Assembly (NCBI GenBank): GCA_903886275.1
Contig: CAISLN010000022.1
Span: 31,847-95,846 of the forward strand
Direction: 5' to 3'
Source: an uncultured beta proteobacterium
Lineage (GTDB): Bacteria > Pseudomonadota > Gammaproteobacteria > Burkholderiales > Burkholderiaceae_C
Length of the DNA stretch: 64,000 nt
In this document: positions 52,357 to 59,056 of the stretch, one piece after another
Layout of the letters: the number at the start of each line of letters is the position of its first letter
How positions within the stretch are numbered: the first letter of the stretch is position 1
Made by a program: the position numbers and the translations under genes
The notes under the pieces: generated by a model
What the model saw: only the letters and a program-made list of their open reading frames with translations
Database searches by the model: none
What the model was told of the DNA's origin: nothing

Positions 52357-53493
52357 TTAGGAAGGATCAGCGCAGGCGGTATCGACTGCGATGACACCCA
52401 TGTCGCGGCTTACGCTGTCAACAGGGCTGGTGAAGGTAGTTTTCTTGATGCCGAAGATCGACCCGGTGGTGATGACCACCTGGTTGCCACGGTCTTCGAG
52501 TTCTTCGTTCCAGTCGAAACGCAGGCCGGTGCCCGCCGAGCCGAAGGCCACCACTGCGGCCTGACGGCCCATGAACAGCGCGCGGGCTGCGGCCAGATTG
52601 CTGCTGCCGCCGTAGTCGCTGAAGCGCACCACAGAGCGGTGCGAGTGTAGGATCACGTTGGCGTGCATACCCAAAGCGCCCGTGAAGATGGGGGATTTGA
52701 GGCCCACCGCAGCCGCTGTCGCCTTTTGGATGTCGAGCCACTGGCCGGTACTGGTGTTGTTGCGAAGCTGGAAGGCTTGCCACGGGTGCATGAGCAAGAC
52801 GAAATGCTCTTCCCCGTCGATGCGAACCGGCTGCATGGCCGGGATGCCCAGTGCGCCGCCACCCATCGTGCTGGTGCGCGCCACGCAACGCTCGATGGTG
52901 TTGAGCGTCATCACGTCCTGCGCGGTCACATCAGGCTTGCTGATTGCGGGAGAGCCAGCGGTGTCGCCATAGAGGATGTGCTGGGCGTCCGGTGCGGTCA
53001 GGGCATTGCCAGCAAAGCCGGTGTAGGTCGTTGGAAAAATGTAGTCGGTCGCAACACCCCGTGCGCCAGACAGGTACATGAACAGCAACTCGTCAAACAC
53101 CTTGGCCCACCATTCGCCCTGGCGGCGCCGGGATACGGCACGCAGATCGTGGATGGTGCGCTTGCGCGTCATCTTGCCACCCGTATTCACACCAGAGCGC
53201 ATCTGGTCGATGTACATGTTGTCCGTTGCGAACTTCAGGTCTTCTTCCTTGCCGCGCAGGGTGGTGTCACCTTCAATGGGCTGCATCTTGAGCTGCATCA
53301 CCAAGTCGTAGCTGATCTGGTCCCCGGCATCATTCTCAAGTTGGGGCAGCACCTGAATGGGCGTCTCGGCGTCAGCGCCTACACCCATGAATTTGCGGTT
53401 GAAGTAACTCTCACGACCGACATCTACGGCCAGAAAGGCTGAATAGCGTTTGACCGCCTTGGCGTCTCCGACGCCGACAATGGTTGCACTCAT
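52357..53493 (-). CDS. Major capsid protein, N4-gp56 family
   Basis: A 378-residue capsid protein. The segment FNRKFMGVGADAETPIQVLP followed by DQISYDLVMQLKMQPIEGDT, and the later LLMHPWQAFQLRNN and NVILHSHRSVVRFSD, match the N4-gp56-type HK97-fold capsid proteins. It is preceded by GGAGCC 4 bp before the ATG, and an 84-bp gap upstream carries the late-operon motif. The scaffold-like protein lies two genes upstream. Confidence 0.88.
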   Translation of the reverse strand: MSATIVGVGDAKAVKRYSAFLAVDVGRESYFNRKFMGVGADAETPIQVLPQLENDAGDQISYDLVMQLKMQPIEGDTTLRGKEEDLKFATDNMYIDQMRSGVNTGGKMTRKRTIHDLRAVSRRRQGEWWAKVFDELLFMYLSGARGVATDYIFPTTYTGFAGNALTAPDAQHILYGDTAGSPAISKPDVTAQDVMTLNTIERCVARTSTMGGGALGIPAMQPVRIDGEEHFVLLMHPWQAFQLRNNTSTGQWLDIQKATAAAVGLKSPIFTGALGMHANVILHSHRSVVRFSDYGGSSNLAAARALFMGRQAAVVAFGSAGTGLRFDWNEELEDRGNQVVITTGSIFGIKKTTFTSPVDSVSRDMGVIAVDTACADPS

Positions 53494-53577
53494 GGAGGCT
53501 CCTTAAAGTGGGACTTCAAGGCACACTGCTGCGCGCCAACCTAACTGATTACCCTCAGTCAATTCAAATTGGACTCC

Positions 53578-53787
53578 TTACACCAGCATTTTTGTTGGCT
53601 GCGAAATACCTTTTTGCGCTTGCTGCGCGGGAGAGCCACGGTAGGGCAGGTCGATGATGACATCCGACTCAGACTTGATTTCCAGTCTGGCCCGCTGGCC
53701 GCTTTTTTCCAGCAGCGTGACCGACACGCGCCCCTTGTCAAAGGACACGCTATCGCCCACCCGTACATCGACCTTGAGGACTTTCAT
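53578..53787 (-). CDS. CsrA-like small protein
   Basis: A 69-residue protein: KVDVRVGDSVSFDKGRVSVT followed by LLEKSGQRARLEIKSESDV. This matches the CsrA/RsmA pattern in order and spacing: R-V-G-[ED] near the N-terminus, V-x-V-T-x-L, then G-x-x-x-R-[IL]-x-[IV]. CsrA dimers bind GGA motifs in mRNA leaders. The C-terminal tail (about 18 residues) is Gln/Lys-rich and differs from host CsrA. It overlaps the scaffold-like gene by 4 bp (ATGA) and is followed by the major capsid gene; its last codons coincide with the late-operon motif. The similarity is by eye and should be tested. Confidence 0.65.
   Translation of the reverse strand: MKVLKVDVRVGDSVSFDKGRVSVTLLEKSGQRARLEIKSESDVIIDLPYRGSPAQQAQKGISQPTKMLV
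53580..53590 (-). promoter_or_regulatory. Late-operon motif AATGCTGGTGT, site 3
   Basis: Spans the last codons and stop of the CsrA-like gene (Met-Leu-Val-stop), 87 bp upstream of the major capsid gene in the largest late-operon gap. Confidence 0.6.
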
Positions 53788-54662
53788 GCGGCGCGCAGAT
53801 ACCGGCTGATTTCATCCGGGCTGAGTCGGGAAAGCTGGCGCTCCAACTCCATGCCACTGAGCTTCTCGAAGCGGGCGAACTCATCACCGCCACCGGTTTC
53901 GGGCAACTCGGCTGCGGGCAGACTCGCCAGCGTGACCGGGCCGGTGGGGCGCACCAGGGTGGGCTTGGCGGGTGCGGCGGCTGGCACCGGGGTAGCGGGT
54001 GTGGTGGATGCGGCAAACAGCTTCCTGACCTGTGCGTCGGCCTGCGCGAGAAACCAGCCGCTTGAGCGTTTGGAATTCTCCGGGACATGCGCGGCGGCTT
54101 TCACTGCGGCGTCGAGTGCGGCAAACAGGATCGGGTCTTTGTAAATCGCAGCCGACTCCTGCTCAAAAAAGCGTTCCTGCTCCCATGCCCAACGCGCCTT
54201 GTTGTTCGCCTCGTTTTGCTGGAGCGCGAATTCCGCCATGCGCTGGTCTCCGCGCAGTTCGGCCTTGGCCTCAATGATGCGGGTGCTGTCAGCCGCATAG
54301 GTCGTGATGTCGATATCGCCTTGGGCGAGCTTTTCGCGCAACGCAAGCTCTTCGGACACCAGTGCCGCGATCTTGGCATCAAAGTCTTCCACCGCTGGCG
54401 CATTAAAGGTCGGCACAAACTCCACGGGATCGTCTGGCGCGACTTCAGCAGCCACCGGCTCGGGCGCGGCTGCGGCCACGGCAGGAACAAAATCAGGCTC
54501 ATCCGGGTCATCCGGGTCATCCGGGTCGTCCGGGCCTTGTGCGTTCAGGTTCTGCACGCCGCCACCGCGCATGGCATTGAGTTCTTTCTGATCGGTGTCC
54601 TCCAGAGCTTGACGCTCTGCATCAGATAGACCGTTCAGGTCCGATTCTTGAATGGTTGCCAT
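53784..54662 (-). CDS. Putative scaffolding protein
   Basis: A 292-residue acidic protein, largely helical with disordered linkers: a repeat region GPDDPDDPDDPDEPD (about residues 43-57), a helical block (about 90-215, DFDAKIAALVSEELALREKL) and a C-terminal helix (FEKLSGMELERQLSRLSPDE). Acidic, coiled and placed just upstream of the capsid gene, it fits a scaffold, though no protease or enzymatic domain is visible. The nine-base DNA repeat behind the acidic run is noted separately. Confidence 0.72.
   Translation of the reverse strand: MATIQESDLNGLSDAERQALEDTDQKELNAMRGGGVQNLNAQGPDDPDDPDDPDEPDFVPAVAAAAPEPVAAEVAPDDPVEFVPTFNAPAVEDFDAKIAALVSEELALREKLAQGDIDITTYAADSTRIIEAKAELRGDQRMAEFALQQNEANNKARWAWEQERFFEQESAAIYKDPILFAALDAAVKAAAHVPENSKRSSGWFLAQADAQVRKLFAASTTPATPVPAAAPAKPTLVRPTGPVTLASLPAAELPETGGGDEFARFEKLSGMELERQLSRLSPDEISRYLRAA
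54499..54534. repeat. Nine-base tandem repeat, four units
   Basis: TCATCCGGG occurs three times, followed by a TCGTCCGGG variant, within the scaffold-like gene. It encodes a Pro-Asp-Asp/Glu ladder. Confidence 0.85.
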
Positions 54663-54688
54663 GGGTATTCTCCTGGTTGGTGAGGGGG

Positions 54689-55186
54689 TTATAAATTGAA
54701 CATCAGCATTACAAAGAACTCCTGTTCGTCCGCTTTCATCCGGGCAAGTCGCCTCGATTCTTCTTTGGCCTGCGCTACAGCGGCGGCGATTACCGGCTGC
54801 TCGATTACCGGCATATCCATTGCGTACCGAACGATGACGGGTGCCATCTCCACCGACTTTGCTGCCTTCTTGGGTTGTGGCGTGGCCTCACCCTGCTTGG
54901 CCTTGCGTGCCTCGTTCGCCTTCGCGCGCATTTCCAGCAGTTCCCACGACTTTTGGACATCCTCATAGCTCGGGCCTTCGGGGCGTTTGGCCTTGGGCGT
55001 GGTCGGCCTTGACTGAGTGTGTTGGCCCCGGCCCCAGCCCCAGCCCCGGCCCCGTCCCCGGCCATAGACCTGGTTGCTTTTGGCCTCTTCCATCAGCCAG
55101 TCGATCAGCCCTTGCACGGCCAGCGCAATCGGGTGAAGCGCAAAGCCCAATCCCTGCAATGCAATGGCGCGGGCGTTCAGGCTCAT
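54689..55186 (-). CDS. Phage protein with RG-rich segment, unknown
   Basis: A 165-residue protein. Residues 1-33 are a hydrophobic amphipathic start (MSLNARAIALQGLGFALHPI). Residues 42-55 are YGRGRGRGWGWGRG, an arginine-glycine-rich run. After a basic linker (about 56-75) comes a charged helix (EDVQKSWELLEMRAKANEAR) and a C-terminal helical part. RG-rich segments often bind nucleic acid, but no family is recognised. The gene overlaps the 186-residue gene stop by 4 bp (ATGA). The last codons contain site 4 of the late-operon motif. Confidence 0.6.
   Translation of the reverse strand: MSLNARAIALQGLGFALHPIALAVQGLIDWLMEEAKSNQVYGRGRGRGWGWGRGQHTQSRPTTPKAKRPEGPSYEDVQKSWELLEMRAKANEARKAKQGEATPQPKKAAKSVEMAPVIVRYAMDMPVIEQPVIAAAVAQAKEESRRLARMKADEQEFFVMLMFNL
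54700..54710 (-). promoter_or_regulatory. Late-operon motif AATGCTGATGT, site 4
   Basis: Lies in the last codons of the RG-rich gene, 38 bp upstream of the scaffold-like gene start. It has a one-base variant (GA for GG) and is followed by TATAACC. Confidence 0.55.
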
Positions 55187-55743
55187 ATGGGCGTCACAAT
55201 GGTGGTGTCACCATTGGTGCTTATTCTTTGAACAATGCTTCCTGCTGTGCGGGTACTAGGCGTCACCGTGAGCGTTGCGCCAATGGCGTGCAGGGCGGCA
55301 AGCTGCGTGATGCGTTCGAGTTCGCTGGCAAGCTCCACGCGAATCTGCGCCGCTACCTGATTCACCGTGGGCGCAGTCCCGCCGCCTGATACGCTGATGC
55401 CCTGGGCCTGCACGGGCACCACCATCTTGACCAGCACGGCGAACACGCCCAAGGTTTTGACCACGGGGTCACCGCCACCCTCCACGAACAAATTGCCCGT
55501 GATGGTCAGGGTCTGGTCAGCCTCCATGGGTCGCACCCGCCAACCGTTAGCCAAAAAATAATACGGTGGAATAAAGAGTCCGTCACCCAGATCATCGCCG
55601 CCGACCGAGCGAAAAGCGGGCAGGTACTTGGCGTTATCGTCCAGCGCCGCCCAATCCACCCAGGCCGCATAAATGGACTTAGCTGTCACGGTGGCGCTGT
55701 CCAACACAATCCGCCGGGTCGCTGGGTCGATTGTGGTGGACAT
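55183..55743 (-). CDS. Phage structural protein (tail/baseplate-type), unknown
   Basis: A 186-residue protein with DDNAKYLPAFRSVGGDDLGD and GLFIPPYYFLANGWRVRPME, a sequence style seen in phage tail-module proteins of several families. A beta-rich middle (ITGNLFVEGGGDPVV) and a short helical C-terminus follow. No enzymatic motif. It overlaps the RG-rich gene by 4 bp and follows the 453-residue gene by 6 bp. The function is inferred only as a virion component. Confidence 0.7.
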   Translation of the reverse strand: MSTTIDPATRRIVLDSATVTAKSIYAAWVDWAALDDNAKYLPAFRSVGGDDLGDGLFIPPYYFLANGWRVRPMEADQTLTITGNLFVEGGGDPVVKTLGVFAVLVKMVVPVQAQGISVSGGGTAPTVNQVAAQIRVELASELERITQLAALHAIGATLTVTPSTRTAGSIVQRISTNGDTTIVTPI

Positions 55744-55749
55744 GGGCGT

Positions 55750-57111
55750 TTATGCGTACACCCGGTCCTGCTCTGCCACCAGCGACAAACTGATGGTCTT
55801 GGAGCGGGACAAGACACCTGTAGCGACTGCGTACTTGCCATAGCCGGGGCGCACACCGATGAGCGTCACCTGCTTGTCGGTCGCTGCGGGTCCGCCTGCG
55901 GTGGAATTGTCGTAGTCAAAATCAAACGCAATGGAGCCTGAACTGATCACTCCCGCGATGTCGGCACCTGAAGCGTTTTTGACGGTGATGGCACCCGCCT
56001 GACCATAGTCATCATTGGCACCGGGGCCGGTGGTATACATGAGCCGGTAGCTAGAACCTGGCCCCACCAGCACCGCATTGAACAGCATGGCACCGGCTGC
56101 GGTGTAGGGGTTGACGCGCAGCACACCCGAATCGTCATAGAACTGCACACGGTTGCTGTCAACAGCCTGGATGTTGTCGATATAGACCGGGGGTCTGGTC
56201 ACCAGCGTGTCACCCACGAATGACAACAGGGCCGGTTGGATTTTGCCGATCTTGACGCCCGCCGTGCCATCTGTGTTGATGTCGGAAGACTGGCGCAACA
56301 GGTACTGAACTTTGGTGTAAATCTGCTCCAGCGTGGCACCGTTGCCGTTAATCACGATTTTGAAGCTGTAGGGGAATCCGCCAATGCTGCGGGTTTGGTT
56401 GGCCGTGTAGTAAGCGACCGTGATGCCGCTGTACGGCGCACCCGACATGGCCGCATCATTGGCCTGAATTTTGAGGTCATCTTCATTCGAGAGCAGCATG
56501 TTGACGATGTAGGCACCCGTGGTCGTCTTTCCGGTGTCCTCCAGCACGGAGTCCTTGTACTTCTTCCCGTACTCTCGAACGTAACTTTTGAAGTAGTAGC
56601 GCGAGTCGAAAGTGGTGGTGCTGGGGTCCGCCGTGGCGCTGCCATAAACCTGAATGCCCTGGTTGCACTGGTCAGGAAAGGTGAAATTGGTGGCCGCGCC
56701 GTCAATGACGTTCTGGTAATAGAGTTGCGAGCCACTGGACACAGCGCCCAGTCCCACAATGCCCACATACTGCCGCGCCAAAGTGCCAGTCGCGTTGTAC
56801 TCTGACCAGCCGCCGTCGCGCAGCATCTGGCGCGTGGCGTCATCTGCCGGTTTCCAGCCATTGAAGGTTGTCCCGTCCGTGCCGAACTGGAACTGACCGG
56901 ACAGCGCGTCGATTGCGTACATGGGGAATGGCGAGTCCTGATAGCTTGCTGTGGCCCACAGGTCAACGAGCTTGGAATACAGCGCCTGCAAGGTCGCGCC
57001 AGGCTTTGCCCCGCAGTTGCCTGCCACGTTCAACTTGATGGTCTTGGCGGCTTCATCCACCGTCAATTCGGTGCCCACATTGAGTTGGGCTTTGCTGATG
57101 ATTTTTGCCAT
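55750..57111 (-). CDS. Large phage structural protein, unknown
   Basis: A 453-residue beta-rich protein, MAKIISKAQLNVGTELTVDE onward, with TTTFDSRYYFKSYVREYGKK and a C-terminal LSRSKTISLSLVAEQDRVYA. The sequence is of a type shared by the capsid-proximal structural modules of phages with N4-gp56-type capsids. It has no recognised fold and no enzymatic motif. The small 57-residue gene lies 2 bp upstream. Confidence 0.7.
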   Translation of the reverse strand: MAKIISKAQLNVGTELTVDEAAKTIKLNVAGNCGAKPGATLQALYSKLVDLWATASYQDSPFPMYAIDALSGQFQFGTDGTTFNGWKPADDATRQMLRDGGWSEYNATGTLARQYVGIVGLGAVSSGSQLYYQNVIDGAATNFTFPDQCNQGIQVYGSATADPSTTTFDSRYYFKSYVREYGKKYKDSVLEDTGKTTTGAYIVNMLLSNEDDLKIQANDAAMSGAPYSGITVAYYTANQTRSIGGFPYSFKIVINGNGATLEQIYTKVQYLLRQSSDINTDGTAGVKIGKIQPALLSFVGDTLVTRPPVYIDNIQAVDSNRVQFYDDSGVLRVNPYTAAGAMLFNAVLVGPGSSYRLMYTTGPGANDDYGQAGAITVKNASGADIAGVISSGSIAFDFDYDNSTAGGPAATDKQVTLIGVRPGYGKYAVATGVLSRSKTISLSLVAEQDRVYA

Positions 57112-57113
57112 GG

Positions 57114-57287
57114 TTAAAGCTCCTTTGCTTCGATAACGTAGTTGGAATTGCTAAGGCGTACCACCCCGTCAGCAAGTGGCTGGACTTTTTCAATATCGAA
57201 TTCCACCCCATCGAGAATCAGGGGCTGGGTCTCATCAAATACCAGTCCGATGTATTTGTGATCGGTGGTCAAAATTATTTGCATCAT
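57114..57287 (-). CDS. Small phage gene, 57 residues, coupled to its neighbours
   Basis: An open frame not obvious from size: MMQIILTTDHKYIGLVFDET onward, ending NSNYVIEAKEL. Its ATG overlaps the upstream stop (ATGA at 57284-57287), and its stop is 2 bp before the next start, so it sits exactly in the operon register. The product looks like a compact beta-rich domain. No family recognised. Confidence 0.65.
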   Translation of the reverse strand: MMQIILTTDHKYIGLVFDETQPLILDGVEFDIEKVQPLADGVVRLSNSNYVIEAKEL

Positions 57288-58966
57288 TGGTAGACCCTAT
57301 CGGTTACGAGAGACACGGGCAGCGTTGCGGCGCTCGCGGTGAGCGCATAGCCGCGTATATAGAGCGGCACATACCCCGGCTTGATGATGCCAATGTCCAC
57401 CGAAGCCGCGCCGTTGTAGGTGTAAACGTAGTCATAACTGGTGCCCGACACCTGATCCACGGCCACCAGGACGGTGTTCGTTCCGGCTGCCAGCACGACC
57501 ACATCCGAACCGCTTGGAAACCCGGCAATGGTGAGCCGCGCCACCGTCCCCGCGTTGCTGGTGTAGACGCAGGTAATGACGCCAGCATTGACGATGATCC
57601 CGGTGGTTTTGATGGATTTCAGTTTGGAGCCTGCCGAGAGTTTGGCGCCCGGTTGCACGAGCAGCCTCCAGTCGCCGAGCAGCATTTCCGTACCGCTGGC
57701 CGATAAAAAACTGACTGGCACGCTCACCATGTTTTCTGGCAGGGCCAACCAATACTTGATGTAGTCGTACAGCTGATCCAACGTATAAACGCCGGATACG
57801 GTGACGGCTCTGTTGACTACAAAGCAGGCGAGAAGAGGGTATTTGCTGGCGTCAGCTGTGTAGTTGGGGTCTGGCGTGCGAACGAAACTCTCGGTTTGCG
57901 GGGCCACCATAGTGAACGTGCGACTCATGTCTACAAGGTCTTTGCGCCGAGCCAGCAGGGTGAACGGATTGAACCCGACAGGCGTAGCGTCTGCGAACAT
58001 CTGCCTTTGCCACAACAGCCGCGTTGGTGCCGCCGAGGTGACGCTTGCGGCATAAACTTCAGCGCCCGAGCCGTTCACAATGCGTACCGTAACCGGACTT
58101 GCAGCGTCATAAAGCGTGCCTGGGGACCACTCAAAGTTTCGGTAAATTTCAGTCCTTACCGAACTGCCAGGCGGGGACATGTCGAAGGTGCCAGGGGTGG
58201 CAGAGTCCGGCCACTTTTCATTCACGATGATGGCCTTGCCCAAAACAACAGGGTCGCCAAAGACAGAAACAGAAGTCCCACGAAACACCGGGTTTGTCAG
58301 CGTGCTGGTGCCTCCAGACCAAGCAAAATAGAGGGCCGCTGTGATGGTGATGCCATAGCCCGAAGTGAGCGGCGCAAATGTGATTGCGTTGTAAACACCA
58401 TCACCAAACTGCACATTCCAGTTCACGCCAGAGGCAGCGCCACCGGCACCCACGCGAACGTCATTCACCATCGTCAGCCCGTTGATCTTGCCAGCCAGAT
58501 TCTCAAGGTGCGTGAACAAATTTGCATAGTTGCCACCGCCACCGGCCACCAGCGTGATATTGGTCAGGCCGCTGCTGGCAATGTAGGGGTCGAAGAAGTC
58601 CACGCGCGCGCCAGAAATGGCGGTCGAGTTGACGCGGTAGACGATATTGGCTCCGCTGAGTCCTTGCAAAAAAGAATACCCGACGTTGGCATTGATGGTG
58701 ATGCCGCCGCCCTGCGGAAAAGTCAGCATGCCGCCGTAGGCTACATAGGGCTTGGAGGTGATGAAAGCATCATCAAAGACCAAAACCTCACCCTTGCGAC
58801 AGGTAAGCGATGCGCCGTTTGGGACTGACAACTGGCTGTTGCGAAATATGCAGGCTCCAGCCTCATACATGCCCACCGTTGGGTTGGCATCCACCACCGC
58901 TTGCAGTTCGGCCTCGGTGGCCGCGCCGCTGCATGTGAAGACGTAGGATGCGTAGGTGATTGCCAT
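57284..58966 (-). CDS. Phage structural protein (head- or tail-proximal), unknown
   Basis: A 560-residue beta-rich protein: MAITYASYVFTCSGAATEAE, then a repetitive beta-solenoid-like middle (residues about 60-200), TFTMVAPQTESFVRTPDPNY in the centre and a C-terminal domain ending LPVSLVTDRVYQ. No catalytic motif. Its C-terminal Val-Tyr signature resembles that of the 453-residue neighbour, hinting that the two share a final domain. It lies upstream of the scaffold and capsid genes and downstream of portal. Confidence 0.68.
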   Translation of the reverse strand: MAITYASYVFTCSGAATEAELQAVVDANPTVGMYEAGACIFRNSQLSVPNGASLTCRKGEVLVFDDAFITSKPYVAYGGMLTFPQGGGITINANVGYSFLQGLSGANIVYRVNSTAISGARVDFFDPYIASSGLTNITLVAGGGGNYANLFTHLENLAGKINGLTMVNDVRVGAGGAASGVNWNVQFGDGVYNAITFAPLTSGYGITITAALYFAWSGGTSTLTNPVFRGTSVSVFGDPVVLGKAIIVNEKWPDSATPGTFDMSPPGSSVRTEIYRNFEWSPGTLYDAASPVTVRIVNGSGAEVYAASVTSAAPTRLLWQRQMFADATPVGFNPFTLLARRKDLVDMSRTFTMVAPQTESFVRTPDPNYTADASKYPLLACFVVNRAVTVSGVYTLDQLYDYIKYWLALPENMVSVPVSFLSASGTEMLLGDWRLLVQPGAKLSAGSKLKSIKTTGIIVNAGVITCVYTSNAGTVARLTIAGFPSGSDVVVLAAGTNTVLVAVDQVSGTSYDYVYTYNGAASVDIGIIKPGYVPLYIRGYALTASAATLPVSLVTDRVYQ

Positions 58967-58987
58967 TCAGATCGTCCTTTGGCCTTC

Positions 58988-59056
58988 CTATGCCAGATCA
59001 ACCGCGCCGGTTGCATCGCCCGCCGCGTGCGCCGCCATTGCAGTGTTGGCTGTCAT
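58988..59056 (-). CDS. Possible 22-residue peptide coupled to portal
   Basis: ATG at 59054-59056 overlaps the portal stop (ATGA) and encodes a 22-residue Ala-rich peptide starting MTANTAMAAHAAGDATGAVD. Its stop is 22 bp before the next gene, whose own ribosome site (GGAC) lies between. It may be a coupling leader rather than a functional peptide. Confidence 0.4.
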   Translation of the reverse strand: MTANTAMAAHAAGDATGAVDLA

